Source: Trinickia caryophylli (lineage in GTDB: Bacteria; Pseudomonadota; Gammaproteobacteria; Burkholderiales; Burkholderiaceae). Taken from it: DNA of 64,000 bases. Location: positions 3,472,001 to 3,536,000 of the forward strand of contig NZ_CP139970.1 in assembly GCF_034424545.1 (NCBI RefSeq), in the 5' to 3' direction. A program made the position numbers and the translations under genes. Position 1 is the stretch's first letter. The number at the start of each line of letters is the position of its first letter. Under the pieces are notes generated by a model, which saw only the letters and a list, made by a program, of their open reading frames with translations, was not told where the DNA came from and ran no database searches. Positions 26,565-36,221 of the stretch are shown here, piece after piece.

Positions 26565-29500
26565 TCAGTCGGCTTTGCGCGTTTCGATTTGCTGCATAGA
26601 CGTCGTATCGACCGGCGGCAGCGCCTTGCGCTCGCGCGGCACGCGCAAGGGCGGCACGATTTGCGCGGCGGCTTGCTGGGCCGCGTGCAATTTTTCCGCG
26701 TTGGTGTTGACCCAGACGAGGCCGACGGCGTCCAACATCGGCTGCAGATCCGTCGCGGACAAGCTGTTGGTCCGCGGTGCCGGTGCAACGGGCGCTGCCT
26801 GAGTGGCGGCCGTTTCAGCGCTGGCGGGCTGGAGCGTGTCGGCCTGTACCGCGGGCTCGGCTGCCGCTTCGACGGTCGGTGCGGTGGCTGGCGCGATGGC
26901 GCTCGCCGTAACCGGCTCGACGACAGGTGCCGGGGCGACCGGTACGTCGACATCGACGTGAGCAACGTGAGCCGGCTCGGCCGGTTCTTGCGGTGCGCTA
27001 GCAGGCGTTGGCGCTTTAGCGCTTACTTCTGCCAACGGGGCATCGATCGGAGCTGGCACGTTAGCGACGTACTCCGATTCCTGCGGTGCCGGCGCCGGGG
27101 TTGCAGGCGGCACGGCCGACACTGTTGTCGGGGCGGGCGCGGGTGCTTCAGCGGCGGGCGCGACCGGCCGTACCGTCGCCGGCTCGACTTCGACGGGCCG
27201 GGCAAGCGTTTCGGGCAGTGGCGCGGTGACGGGCGCCTCGCTCGGCACGGGCGTCACGACGACGTGTTCGTCTGCTGCGAACTGCTCGGCCGGCTGCATG
27301 GCTGCGTCGATGTGCTGATGGGCGGGCGCTTGAGCCGGAGCGGTCTCGCCTTCGGCCTCCGCGAGGTCGGCGGCGTGCGTGATGTTGACTGCTTCTTCCT
27401 CGCGCTCGCGACGACCGCCGCGGCGGCCGCGACGGCGGCGCCGGCGTTCGTCGCCATCACCTCGCGCAAGTCCGTCCTGCTCGGGCATACCGGCGCCGGG
27501 CGCTGCCGCGGCTTCAGCGGCGCTCGCATCGTGAGCGGCGGCTTCAGCGCGTACGGCCGCTTCAGCGCTTACCTCGGCTGTTGCCTTGCGGCGCTCGCCG
27601 CGTTCCTGGCGTTCGGCGCGCTCGGCGCGCTCCGCGCGTTCCGGACGTTCGGTACGTTCCTGGCGTTCGGCACGTTCGCGACGCTCCTGCCGTTCGCCGC
27701 GCGGCGCGGCTTCGGCGGTTTCGCGGTCGCGATCCTGCCCGCGCTCGCGACCTTCGCGCCCCTCACGTGGCTCACGCGGCTCGCGGCCCTCACGTGGTTC
27801 ACGTCCTTCACGTGGCTCGCGGGTGCCTCGGCCCTCGCGAGGTTCGCGCTGCGCCTGCTCTTCGCGGCGGCCCGCAGGTTGTTGCGGCCGGGTGCCGCCC
27901 TCGGCACGCGCTGCGCCTTCGCGGCCCGGCGCACCATTGCGGCGATTGCGGTTGCGATCGCCGGCGCGCTCTCCGCTACGCTCCCCGCGGGTGGGCTTGG
28001 TCGGTTGAACGGGCTCGGGTGCCGGTGCAGGCGCGGCCGGCTGGGCACCGAAGAGGCCTTTGAGCCAGGCGATGAAACCGCCGGAGCGGGCCGGTGCGGC
28101 CTCGACGGCCACGGGTTGGGGCCGGGGCGCCGCGCTCGGCGCGGGCTTTTCGGGCGTGATGCCTTTGACGGCGGCTTCCTGCTTCGGCCGGACTTCCTCG
28201 TTGCGTTTGCTGTAGCCCGTTTCCGATTCGAGTTCGCGGGCGGCTTCCTCGGCCATCTTCCACGATGCGCGCGGGTCGTCCAGGCGGGTATCGTCGTGGC
28301 GCAGGCGCTCGAGCTTGTAGTGAGGCGTATCGAGGTGCTTGTTCGGGATCAGGACGACGTTGACCTTGAAGCGCGACTCGATCTTGTTGATTTCCTGGCG
28401 CTTTTCGTTGAGCAGGAAGGCCGTTACCTCGACGGGCACCTGGCAGTGGATGGCCGCCGTGTTTTCCTTCATCGCTTCTTCCTGAATGATCCGCAGCACT
28501 TGCAGCGCGGATGATTCGGTATCGCGGATATGGCCGGTGCCGTTGCAGCGCGGGCACGTCACATGGCTACCTTCGGACAGCGCGGGGCGCAGCCGCTGGC
28601 GCGACAGCTCCATGAGGCCGAAGCGCGAGATCTTGCCCATCTGGACGCGTGCGCGATCGTGCTTGAGCGCGTCTTTCAGGCGTTGCTCGACTTCACGCTG
28701 GCTCTTGGCCGACTCCATGTCGATGAAGTCGATCACGATCAGGCCGCCGAGATCGCGCAGGCGCAGTTGCCGCGCCACTTCGTCGGCTGCTTCGAGGTTC
28801 GTGCGCGTGGCCGTTTCCTCGATGTCGGCGCCCTTGGTGGCGCGAGCCGAGTTGACGTCGATGGCGACGAGCGCTTCGGTGTGATCGATGACGATCGCAC
28901 CGCCGGAGGGCAGCGGCACCGTGCGCGAGTACGCCGTCTCGATTTGATGCTCGATCTGGAAGCGCGAGAAGAGCGGGACGTCGTCGTGATAACGCTTCAC
29001 CTTGCCGACGTTGTCCGGCATCACGATATCCATGAAGGCGCGAGCCTGGTCGTGGATCTCGGTCGTATCGATCAGAATTTCGCCGATGTCGGGCTGGAAG
29101 TAATCGCGAATCGCGCGGATGACGAGGCTCGATTCGAGATAGATCAGCATCGGCTGGCCGGGCTGGCCGCTTTGCGAGGCGGCCTCGATCGCGCGCCACA
29201 GCTGCATCAGGTAGTTGAGATCCCACTGCAGCTCTTCGGCGCTGCGGCCGATGCCGGCCGTGCGCGCGATGATGCTCATGCCGTCGGGCAACTGCAGCTG
29301 CGCCATCGTTTCGCGCAGCTCCTGACGGTCGTCACCCTCGATGCGGCGCGAGACGCCGCCGCCACGCGGGTTGTTCGGCATCAGTACGAGATAGCGCCCG
29401 GCGAGCGAGATGAACGTCGTCAGTGCCGCGCCCTTGTTGCCGCGCTCTTCCTTTTCGACCTGGACGATCAGCTCCTGGCCTTCGCGCAGGGCGTCCTGGA

Positions 29501-29765
29501 TGCGCGCGGAGCGCATCTCCACCCCGTCGCGGAAATACTGGCGGGCGACTTCCTTGAACGGCAGGAAGCCGTGGCGATCTTCGCCGTAGTTGACGAAACA
29601 GGCTTCGAGCGACGGCTCGATGCGCGTGACGATGCCCTTGTAGATGTTGCCCTTGCGCTGTTCGCGCCCGGCGGTTTCGATATCGATGTCGATGAGTTTT
29701 TGCCCATCGACGATGGCGACGCGCAGTTCTTCCTGCTGCGTCGCGTTGAACAGCATGCGTTTCAT
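26565..29765 (-). CDS. rne: Ribonuclease E
   Basis: The protein has 1,066 residues. The catalytic half matches E. coli numbering exactly at key sites: Asp303 in AIDVNS, Asp346 in VIDFID and the Zn-link cysteines 404 and 407 in CPRCNGTGH. The S1 domain spans about 35-120. The C-terminal half is unstructured: an Arg/Glu-rich block of GREPREG-like and [12 protein letters not shown] repeats around 640-760, then an Ala/Pro/Val-rich tail. It is the core endonuclease of mRNA decay and the degradosome scaffold. The ATG at 29765 begins [10 protein letters not shown], the family start; the frame opens 27 codons earlier. The degradosome-binding sites cannot be assigned by eye. Confidence 0.96.
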   Translation of the reverse strand: MKRMLFNATQQEELRVAIVDGQKLIDIDIETAGREQRKGNIYKGIVTRIEPSLEACFVNYGEDRHGFLPFKEVARQYFRDGVEMRSARIQDALREGQELIVQVEKEERGNKGAALTTFISLAGRYLVLMPNNPRGGGVSRRIEGDDRQELRETMAQLQLPDGMSIIARTAGIGRSAEELQWDLNYLMQLWRAIEAASQSGQPGQPMLIYLESSLVIRAIRDYFQPDIGEILIDTTEIHDQARAFMDIVMPDNVGKVKRYHDDVPLFSRFQIEHQIETAYSRTVPLPSGGAIVIDHTEALVAIDVNSARATKGADIEETATRTNLEAADEVARQLRLRDLGGLIVIDFIDMESAKSQREVEQRLKDALKHDRARVQMGKISRFGLMELSRQRLRPALSEGSHVTCPRCNGTGHIRDTESSALQVLRIIQEEAMKENTAAIHCQVPVEVTAFLLNEKRQEINKIESRFKVNVVLIPNKHLDTPHYKLERLRHDDTRLDDPRASWKMAEEAARELESETGYSKRNEEVRPKQEAAVKGITPEKPAPSAAPRPQPVAVEAAPARSGGFIAWLKGLFGAQPAAPAPAPEPVQPTKPTRGERSGERAGDRNRNRRNGAPGREGAARAEGGTRPQQPAGRREEQAQREPREGRGTREPREGREPREGREPREPREGREGRERGQDRDRETAEAAPRGERQERRERAERQERTERPERAERAERAERQERGERRKATAEVSAEAAVRAEAAAHDASAAEAAAAPGAGMPEQDGLARGDGDERRRRRRGRRGGRREREEEAVNITHAADLAEAEGETAPAQAPAHQHIDAAMQPAEQFAADEHVVVTPVPSEAPVTAPLPETLARPVEVEPATVRPVAPAAEAPAPAPTTVSAVPPATPAPAPQESEYVANVPAPIDAPLAEVSAKAPTPASAPQEPAEPAHVAHVDVDVPVAPAPVVEPVTASAIAPATAPTVEAAAEPAVQADTLQPASAETAATQAAPVAPAPRTNSLSATDLQPMLDAVGLVWVNTNAEKLHAAQQAAAQIVPPLRVPRERKALPPVDTTSMQQIETRKAD
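27031..27057. repeat. 27-bp dispersed repeat, copy B (inside rne)
   Basis: It matches 9186-9212 at 26 of 27 positions in the same orientation. In rne it encodes the segment APIDAPLAE in the disordered C-terminal tail, so the sequence is tolerated as coding here but is non-coding at the other copy. Confidence 0.85.
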
Positions 29766-30494
29766 TGAACGGCTCCAGAGCGGCTGGGCCTGCGAGCGAA
29801 CGCGGCTTGTCAGGCCGCTGGCACCGCTCGCGACGGCGCACCGCATCGTTGTTCTGTTGTCACAAGCACGCTGGAGCGGGAACGATGGCGGGGAGAATTG
29901 CCTTGAAGGGGCTCACTGCGGCCTAATGGGCCGCGAGCCGCCGGGGCGCATGCGAACACGGCTTCAAATAGCGGCGCTTCACAGGGCGTGCGTCGCGCCG
30001 TCGTGCCGCGCCAACCTCGGCGCGCAGCGTGTCGGACACGCCTGCCGGCCGGGTGACGCTGCGCCGCCGATGCGGCGCGAAGCGCGAAGGACGCTGGACA
30101 GCCACGCGGGGTGTCTCGCCAATTTGACGTCGCCGGGCACGTCGCGCACGAGGCGCTGACGCTTATGGGCGCTCGCCGTATTTTCGCAATCGGGAGCCTC
30201 CGTTGCGCTCGACATCGCTCGATACCGAGGCTCGCCAGATGAATTCTTTTTTACCAAAATTCCGTTACCGTCGAAGCGGGCCGCGACCGAACGCACCTGT
30301 GGGCGCCGTCCTTGCCGCAACGCGTTTCGTGCGTGCAACTCGTTGCTTCTCTTCTTAAACAGGGCGAGCAACCGACCCGTGGGTACAGCCAAGCAAGTAA
30401 AATAACAGCTTCTCGCTTACCCCCGCACAACCAGCCGGGCTACCCGGCGATACGCGCCGGCAGCGGCAGGCTGCTCGGGCAAATTATATTCAGA
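29766..30494. other. Long divergent intergenic region between rne and rluC
   Basis: These 729 bp contain no convincing gene. Open frames on both strands lack ribosome sites and family likeness. Part of it probably encodes a long 5' leader for rne, since E. coli rne has a long leader used for autoregulation, but I could not locate a clear sigma-70 promoter. A short A/T-rich stretch near 30240-30260 and another around 30350-30410 are the likeliest promoter zones. Confidence 0.6.
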
Positions 30495-31520
30495 ATGAAT
30501 GAGTTAGGCAAAATATCCCAGAAATCGGTCGCAAGCGACCAAGCTTCGATGATACAGGTTGACGAGGGTGTCGCCGGGCAGCGCATCGACAATTTTTTGC
30601 TGCGGGTCTGCAAAGGTGTCCCTAAAAGTCATATTTACCGGATATTGCGCAGTGGGGAAGTACGGGTAAACAAGGGGCGCGTCGACGCGAAATACCGGCT
30701 CGCGGCCGGCGATGTCGTGCGCGTGCCGCCGATCCGCGTGGCCGAGGCCAGCATGGCTCCGATGCCGATGGCCGCGCCTCCGGCTCACTTCGATGTCCTG
30801 TTCGAGGACGACTACCTGCTCGTGATCGACAAGCCGGCCGGCGTAGCCGTGCACGGCGGCAGCGGGATCGCTTTCGGGGTGATCGAGCAGATGCGCGAGG
30901 CACGGCCGGCCGGCAAGTTCCTGGAACTCGTGCACCGGCTCGATCGCGAGACCTCGGGCGTGCTGATGCTTGCCAAGAAGCGCGCGGCGCTCGTGGGGCT
31001 GCACGAGCAGATCCGCGAGAACCGGATCGACAAGCGCTATTTCGCCTGCGGGCATGGCGAATGGGCGGCCGACTGGGGGCGGCGGCGGGCCGTCAAGGCG
31101 CCGCTCACGAAGTATCTGACGGCGGACGGCGAGCGCCGCGTGCGCATCGACCCGGAGGGGCTCGCTTCGCACACGGTGTTCAATCTCGTCGAGCGCTGGC
31201 CCGGGTACGTGCTCGTCGAGGCGGAGCTGAAGACGGGGCGTACGCACCAGATCCGCGTGCATCTTGCCAGTCTCGGCCTGCCGATCGTCGGCGACGCCAA
31301 GTACGGCGACTTCGCGCTCAATAAGGCGCTCGCTCGCGCCGATGCCCGGCCCGGCCTCAAACGCATGTTTCTGCATGCGCACAGGCTGAGCTTCGCGCAT
31401 CCGGTCACGGGCGAGCCGCTCGTGCTCGAGGCGCGCTTGCCGGCCGAGTGCCGGCGGTTCATCGATCAATTGAAGGATTCGACAAGCGAGGCGCGTGCCA
31501 ATGGCCCGACAGCAATTTGA
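30495..31520 (+). CDS. rluC: 23S rRNA pseudouridine synthase RluC
   Basis: The protein has 341 residues. An S4 domain spans about 28-80 (QRIDNFLLRVCKGVPKSHIYR), followed by the RluA-family catalytic domain. The catalytic Asp150 is in HRLDRETSGVLML, and KTGRTHQIRVHLA follows. RluC makes pseudouridines at 955, 2504 and 2580 of 23S rRNA in E. coli. It is divergent from rne as in E. coli. The MNELGKISQ start was preferred to the longer open frame. Its end overlaps the next gene by 20 bp. Confidence 0.94.
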   Translation: MNELGKISQKSVASDQASMIQVDEGVAGQRIDNFLLRVCKGVPKSHIYRILRSGEVRVNKGRVDAKYRLAAGDVVRVPPIRVAEASMAPMPMAAPPAHFDVLFEDDYLLVIDKPAGVAVHGGSGIAFGVIEQMREARPAGKFLELVHRLDRETSGVLMLAKKRAALVGLHEQIRENRIDKRYFACGHGEWAADWGRRRAVKAPLTKYLTADGERRVRIDPEGLASHTVFNLVERWPGYVLVEAELKTGRTHQIRVHLASLGLPIVGDAKYGDFALNKALARADARPGLKRMFLHAHRLSFAHPVTGEPLVLEARLPAECRRFIDQLKDSTSEARANGPTAI

Positions 31521-32160
31521 CCTGATCGTCTTCGACTGGGACGGCACGCTCATGGATTCCACGGCGCACATCACGCGCAGCATCCAGGCGGCGTGCCGCG
31601 ACCTGGGCGTGGCCGTGCCCGACGACGCGGCGGCGAGCTTCGTGATCGGGCTCGGCCTGCGCGATGCGCTGCAAATCGCCGCACCGGCGCTCGATCCGGA
31701 CGACTATCCGCGGCTTGCCGAGCGCTACCGCTACCACTTCCTGACGAAGGATGTGCAGATCGAACTCTTCGGCGGGGTGCGCGAGATGCTCGAGGAACTG
31801 CGCGACCACGGCTATCTGCTCGCGGTGGCCACCGGCAAGAGTCGGGTCGGGCTGAACCGCGCGCTCGAGGAAGCGGGCGTCGGGAAATTCTTCGACAGTA
31901 CGCGCTGCGCCGACGAGACCTTTTCGAAGCCGCATCCCGCCATGCTTTACGAGCTCACGCGGGAACTGGGGCAGGATGCGGCACGCACGGTCATGATCGG
32001 CGATACCACTCATGACCTGCAGATGGCGCAAAACGCCGGCACGGCCGGAATTGCCGTGACCTACGGCGCGCATCCGGTGCAGGCGCTCGCGGCGATGTCG
32101 CCCGCGTTCGTCGCCGAAAGCGTGACGGCACTGGCCGGCTGGCTGAGGCAGCACGCATGA
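31501..32160 (+). CDS. HAD-family phosphatase (phosphoglycolate phosphatase-like)
   Basis: The protein has 219 residues. HAD motif I is FDWDGTLMDS with nucleophile Asp12 and Asp14; motif II is AVATGKSR; the Lys of motif III and motif IV GDTTHDLQMAQNAG follow. The cap helices resemble phosphoglycolate phosphatase (Gph) and related enzymes, but the substrate is unknown. It overlaps rluC and overlaps the next gene by four bases (ATGA), so it is part of a tight operon. Confidence 0.9.
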   Translation: MARQQFDLIVFDWDGTLMDSTAHITRSIQAACRDLGVAVPDDAAASFVIGLGLRDALQIAAPALDPDDYPRLAERYRYHFLTKDVQIELFGGVREMLEELRDHGYLLAVATGKSRVGLNRALEEAGVGKFFDSTRCADETFSKPHPAMLYELTRELGQDAARTVMIGDTTHDLQMAQNAGTAGIAVTYGAHPVQALAAMSPAFVAESVTALAGWLRQHA

Positions 32161-32564
32161 GCGCGGCCGTCGGCGCGGCAAATGAGCGCACGCCCGTGAA
32201 AGTCTGCGGCTCGGAGGCGCTCGTCGACGGTGGCGCCGGCGTCCGCGTGGCCGCGCGACACGGCGGCGGCGATGCGGTCGTTTTTTTCGTGCGCTACGAA
32301 GGGCGCGTTTACGGCTATTTGAACCGGTGCGCGCATGTGCCGATGGAGCTGGATTGGGCGGAGGGCCAGTTCTTCGAATCGTCGGGCTTATACTTGATGT
32401 GCGCGACACACGGCGCCGTCTATGAGCCCGACACCGGCCGCTGCGTCGGCGGGCCGTGCCGCGGCGCTTCGCTTCGCGCGGTGGCCGTCGAGGAGCGCGA
32501 TACGCCCGAGGGCCGGGCCGTCTTTTGGCTGCCGGACGATCAACTCGTTCCCGCGCAGTCCTGA
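32157..32564 (+). CDS. Rieske [2Fe-2S] protein
   Basis: The protein has 135 residues and is a single Rieske fold. Ligands are Cys58 and His60 in NRCAHVPMELDW and Cys82 and His85 in LMCATHGAVYEP. The short chain with no membrane anchor or oxygenase domain suggests a ferredoxin-like electron carrier. No oxygenase partner lies beside it. It is translationally coupled to the HAD gene and followed by the S49 peptidase gene, an operon also seen in related Burkholderia. Function is unknown. Confidence 0.88.
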   Translation: MSAAVGAANERTPVKVCGSEALVDGGAGVRVAARHGGGDAVVFFVRYEGRVYGYLNRCAHVPMELDWAEGQFFESSGLYLMCATHGAVYEPDTGRCVGGPCRGASLRAVAVEERDTPEGRAVFWLPDDQLVPAQS

Positions 32565-32611
32565 TCGTTTTCACCCATCCTCACGACTTTCCCACTCGCG
32601 ATCGTTCCCGC

Positions 32612-33598
32612 ATGTCCGACCACATCCATCCCGAAGGTAACGAACAACCGAACCAGCCCGTGCGCGAGCCGGCCTGGGAGCGCGCCGCGCTCGAGCGCAT
32701 CGCGCTTGCCGCCATCAACGAGCAGCGTGCTGCGCGGCGCTGGCGCATCTTTTTTCGCTTCGCCTTTTTGGCGATATTGGCGCTGATCGCCTTTGGGCTT
32801 TTCGATTCGTCGAGCGAGAAAGTGGCCGCCACGGGCCGGCATACGGCGCTCATTACGATCAATGGGGAGATCTCGGCCGATACGAACGCCAACGCGGAGG
32901 ACGTCGGCCGCGCGCTGCGCCATGCGTTCGAGGACAGCGATACGGCCGGGGTCGTGCTGCAAATCGACAGCCCCGGCGGCAGCCCCGTGCAGGCCGGCAT
33001 GATCAACGCCGAGATCGGTCGTCTGCGCAAGAAGTATCCTGGCACGCCGCTGTATGTGGTCGTCGGGGACATGTGCGCATCGGGCGGCTACTACATCGCG
33101 GCGGCGGGCGACAAGATCTACGTCGACCGCGCGAGCATTGTCGGCTCGATCGGCGTGCTGATGGACGGGTTCGGCTTCACGGGTCTGATGAGCAAGCTCG
33201 GCGTGGAGCGGCGGCTGCATACGTCGGGTGCCAACAAGGGCTTTTACGATCCGTTCTCGCCCGAGACGCCCGCGATGAACGAGCACGCGCAGGCGATGCT
33301 CGACGACATCCACAAGCAGTTCATCGATGCGGTACGCGCTGGCCGCGGCTCGCGCCTGCATGAAACACCGGACGTCTTCTCGGGTCTTTTCTGGACCGGC
33401 GAGAAGAGCGTCGAACTCGGTCTGGCCGACGGTTTCGGCGACACGGGCTACGTCGCGCGCGACGTGATCAAGGCGCCGCATATCGTCGACTACACGGTCA
33501 AGGAAAGCATTTCGGACCGTATCGCGCGCAAGTTCGGGTCCGCGGTTGGCAGCGCCGCCGTGCACGCGCTCGTCGGAGGCGGGCTGGGCCTGCGCTGA
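32612..33598 (+). CDS. sppA: S49 (SppA-type) membrane serine peptidase
   Basis: The protein has 328 residues. A cytoplasmic N-terminus is followed by one membrane helix at about 45-63, then the S49 domain. The catalytic Ser157 is in MCASGGYYIAAAGD and the general-base Lys209 in ANKGFYDPF, the Ser/Lys dyad of SppA. It degrades cleaved signal peptides in the membrane. It is the short SppA form rather than the tandem E. coli form. The ATG at 32612 follows the Rieske gene by 47 bp; longer open frames lack homology. Confidence 0.9.
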   Translation: MSDHIHPEGNEQPNQPVREPAWERAALERIALAAINEQRAARRWRIFFRFAFLAILALIAFGLFDSSSEKVAATGRHTALITINGEISADTNANAEDVGRALRHAFEDSDTAGVVLQIDSPGGSPVQAGMINAEIGRLRKKYPGTPLYVVVGDMCASGGYYIAAAGDKIYVDRASIVGSIGVLMDGFGFTGLMSKLGVERRLHTSGANKGFYDPFSPETPAMNEHAQAMLDDIHKQFIDAVRAGRGSRLHETPDVFSGLFWTGEKSVELGLADGFGDTGYVARDVIKAPHIVDYTVKESISDRIARKFGSAVGSAAVHALVGGGLGLR

Positions 33599-33648
33599 AA
33601 ATGCCCGGCCGAGCCCAGGCGCGCGGAAAAACCGGAAGGCGCCCGTGA

Positions 33649-33680
33649 GCGTTCCCCGGCCCGGCCGGACCGGGGAACGC
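33649..33680. terminator. Strong hairpin between convergent genes
   Basis: Eleven-base arms GCGTTCCCCGG/CCGGGGAACGC flank a ten-base loop. It lies 50 bp after the sppA stop and touches the stop of the convergent methylase gene. No T-run follows on either strand, so it is a probable but unproven terminator. Confidence 0.5.
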
Positions 33681-34402
33681 TATACCGCGAGCAGCAGGAA
33701 GATCGCCGGCCGCTTGTGCAACTCGAGCACGGCGGGATCCTTCTTCCAGGCCGAGATCGGGCGGCTCACGATTCGCTCGGTTTCGAGCGTGAGATCGACG
33801 GCGACGGCCACGAGCGTCGACGGAGCGCAACTGGCAACGAGTGCATCGAGCAGCGCGCGATTGCGATAGGGCGTTTCGATGAAAATCTGTGTCTCGCGCG
33901 CCTTGCGCGAGTGTGCCTCGAGCTCGCGCAGCCGCTTAGCGCGCTCGCCTGCGTCCACCGGCAAATAGCCATGAAAGGCGAAACGCTGGCCGTCCAGTCC
34001 CGATGCCATCAGCGCGAGCAGGATCGAGCTCGGGCCGACGAGCGGCACGACCTTCACGCCGCGCTCGTGGGCGCGCCGCACGAGCAGCGCGCCCGGATCC
34101 GCCACCGCGGGGCAGCCCGCTTCGGAAACGAGCCCCGCATCGGCGCCGGCGAGCACGGGTTCGAGCAGCCGGTCGATTTCGCCAGCGGGCGTCTTCACAT
34201 TGAGTTCGCGGATCTCGATGTCCTGGATAGGCCGGTCGGTACCCACCTTCTTCAGGAACGCGCGCGTCGTCTTCGCGTTTTCGCCGATGTAATAGTGCAG
34301 CGACGCGGCGCGCGCGATCACGGCGGCAGGCAGCACGGCCGCGAGCGCCGCGGCGTCGCCCTCGCCGAGCGTGTTCGGAATCAGATAGAGAACGCCCGTC
34401 AT
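33680..34402 (-). CDS. RsmI-like SAM-dependent methyltransferase (tetrapyrrole-methylase fold)
   Basis: The protein has 240 residues. It resembles RsmI/YraL (16S rRNA 2'-O-methyltransferase) with LYLIPNTLGEGD at the N-terminus, DAGLVSEAGCPAVADPGALLV in the middle and VVPLVGPSSILLALMASGLDG. It is about 45 residues shorter than RsmI and is usually a second paralogue, so its substrate is uncertain. The ATG overlaps the maf stop by four bases, giving a maf-methylase operon. Confidence 0.87.
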   Translation of the reverse strand: MTGVLYLIPNTLGEGDAAALAAVLPAAVIARAASLHYYIGENAKTTRAFLKKVGTDRPIQDIEIRELNVKTPAGEIDRLLEPVLAGADAGLVSEAGCPAVADPGALLVRRAHERGVKVVPLVGPSSILLALMASGLDGQRFAFHGYLPVDAGERAKRLRELEAHSRKARETQIFIETPYRNRALLDALVASCAPSTLVAVAVDLTLETERIVSRPISAWKKDPAVLELHKRPAIFLLLAV

Positions 34403-35046
34403 CGCGCGCCGCCCAACAGCGGATAGCCAGCGGCGCGCAGCATGCGCGTGAGCGCGATGAGCGGCAGCCCGACGAGTGCGGTCGGGTCGTCGGACTCGAT
34501 CGCCTCGACGAGCGCGATGCCGAGGCCCTCGGATTTTGCACTGCCCGCCACGTCGTACGGTGTCTCGGCGCGCAAGTAGGCGTCGAGTTGCGCGTCGGGT
34601 AGATCCCGGAACCGCACGCGCGTGACGACGTCCTCGGTCTGCGCGGTATCGCGAGTGGCGTCGAGCAGGCAGAGCGCGCTATGGAACTCGACCGTGCGTC
34701 CGCGCATCGCCTGAAGCTGGGCGAGCGCCTTGTCGTGCGTGCCGGGCTTGCCGATCTGGCGGCCGTCGAACGTGGCGACTTGATCGGAGCCGATGACGAA
34801 GAGCGCGCGCGGCCCGGCGGCCGCATTCGTGGCGCCTTCGCTTGCGGCGCGCTCGGCGACGGCGCGAGCCTTGAGTTCGGCGAGCCGCATTGCCGTGGCG
34901 GCCGGCGCCTCGCCGGGCAGCGGTGTTTCGTCGATCGAGGGCGAGCTGACCTCGAACGGCACGCGCAGCCGCTCGAGCAGCTCGCGGCGGTAGGGCGAGC
35001 TCGATGCGAGAATCAGTCGCGGCGGCTCAGCGGGAAAATCGGACAT
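34399..35046 (-). CDS. Maf-family nucleotide pyrophosphatase (YceF type)
   Basis: The protein has 215 residues. The signature LILASSSPYRRELLERL is at about residue 10, and the active-site region SIDETPLPGEAPAATAMRLAELKA follows. FVIGSDQVATFDGRQIGKPG is the second conserved block. Maf proteins hydrolyse non-canonical nucleotides; YceF prefers 7-methyl-GTP. The divergent position beside yceD-rpmF is the same as in E. coli. Start MSDFPAEPP was chosen over an ATG seven codons upstream because it fits the family. Confidence 0.93.
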   Translation of the reverse strand: MSDFPAEPPRLILASSSPYRRELLERLRVPFEVSSPSIDETPLPGEAPAATAMRLAELKARAVAERAASEGATNAAAGPRALFVIGSDQVATFDGRQIGKPGTHDKALAQLQAMRGRTVEFHSALCLLDATRDTAQTEDVVTRVRFRDLPDAQLDAYLRAETPYDVAGSAKSEGLGIALVEAIESDDPTALVGLPLIALTRMLRAAGYPLLGGAR

Positions 35047-35402
35047 GATTTGAAAGTTGATGAACAAGCGTGATGGAACGTGAACGAAGCGTAAAGCAAG
35101 TCCTTCGGCGCAACGCGTCAGGCGGTTCGCCGTTCGCTCGATAAGTGTTTGACTTGAAACGGTAAAACAGATATAGTTACCGGCTTTTCGTGGCGGCTTG
35201 CGCCGTGCTGCGCGAATGCTGCCAAGTGGCTGGCGGATGCGTCGCTGGCGGATCGGGCGACTTCATCCGCTTGTAGTCCGGTCGAGCTGGGCCCGGGCGG
35301 AAACCGTGTCGCGCCGGGCTGGCCCAAAGCAAGCTGAAATATCCGGGTCCGGGCGTCGCTTTCGCTGGCGGCGCAGGGTCTGCAAGAGTCGAGGAGCGAG
35401 TC
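35047..35402. other. Divergent intergenic region between maf and yceD
   Basis: These 356 bp hold a good plus-strand promoter (see the entry at 35149) and then a 5' leader of about 220 bases before yceD. The leader is GC-rich, with no obvious riboswitch or short gene. No clear minus-strand promoter for maf was seen. Confidence 0.55.
35149..35177 (+). promoter_or_regulatory. Sigma-70 promoter for yceD-rpmF
   Basis: TTGACT at 35149-35154 and TATAGT at 35172-35177 are separated by exactly 17 bp. This is the best consensus promoter I found in the window. Transcription should start near 35184, leaving a leader of about 220 bases. Confidence 0.75.
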
Positions 35403-36077
35403 ATGACGCAACAGGCTGGCAAGGCGGGCGGGGCCATCGATCCGCACGCGCTCGACGTCTTCGAATTCGCGCGCACCGGGCGTCAGGCAGCGGGCGCCCT
35501 GCGCGTTTCGCAACTGCCGCGAATGTTAAACGAAGTCCCGGCCGATGCGCCAGGGCGCGACACGGTGTTCACGTGGCAGGCCGAGGGTTCGACGCAGCCC
35601 GAGTTGCAAGACGACGGCAGCGAGGCTGAGCAGCCGTACCTGCGGCTTGCCGTGCACGGCTCCGCATGGCTCGAGTGCCAGCGCTGTTTGGCGCCGTACG
35701 CGCAGGCATTCGATGTCGACGCGACGTACAGGCTGGTGGCAACGGAGGCCGAGGCAGAGGAATATCCGCTCGACGACGACGAGATGGACGTGATCGTGGG
35801 TTCGCGCCAGTTCGATCTCGTCGACCTGATCGAAGAGGAGCTTTTGCTGGCGTTGCCGCTTGTGCCAAAGCACGAAGCTTGTCCCTCGGTGCACGAAAGC
35901 CTGGTGTCGGGCGTCGGCGGCGGCGAGGGCAACGAAAGCGGCGAAAGTGGCGAGAGCGGTGAAAGCGGTGCGGCGGATGAAGACGAAGGCGGCGAGGAGC
36001 GAGGCGGCAAGCCCAATCCGTTCGCCGCTCTCGAAGTGTTGAAGCGCGATGGCGGTGCCGGAGGCAAGAAGCACTGA
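35403..36077 (+). CDS. yceD: YceD (DUF177) family protein, 23S rRNA accumulation factor
   Basis: The protein has 224 residues. The YceD core is visible as LRLAVHGSAWLECQRCLAPYAQAFDVD and a DLVDLIEEELLLALPLVPKHEAC segment; the C-terminus PNPFAALEVLK is the usual ending. YceD homologues help 23S rRNA accumulate and are co-transcribed with rpmF. An unusual Gly/Ser/Glu-rich insertion of GES triplets occupies about 174-203, making this protein longer than E. coli YceD (about 173 residues). It is the first gene of the yceD-rpmF unit. Confidence 0.92.
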   Translation: MTQQAGKAGGAIDPHALDVFEFARTGRQAAGALRVSQLPRMLNEVPADAPGRDTVFTWQAEGSTQPELQDDGSEAEQPYLRLAVHGSAWLECQRCLAPYAQAFDVDATYRLVATEAEAEEYPLDDDEMDVIVGSRQFDLVDLIEEELLLALPLVPKHEACPSVHESLVSGVGGGEGNESGESGESGESGAADEDEGGEERGGKPNPFAALEVLKRDGGAGGKKH

Positions 36078-36221
36078 GTCGCGGCGAGGATCTGTCTGCT
36101 TACTTTGTCTGTATGTAAACGGGTCTGAAAGTCGTAGCGCGATGCGGCGCGCCGGCCGATTGGCCAATGGCGTCTCGCCGGTCGGGCTGTGTTAGAATCC
36201 CAAAAATTTTTAGGAGTTACC

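Noticed and set aside
26511..29768. Long open frames of 667 and 412 codons on the plus strand opposite rne
   Set aside because: They are antisense shadows of the GC-rich rne frame. They have repetitive composition, no ribosome site and no family likeness, while rne carries every catalytic residue.
31459..32574. A 371-codon minus-strand frame opposite the HAD and Rieske genes
   Set aside because: Both plus-strand genes have intact catalytic or metal ligands; the antisense frame has shadow composition.
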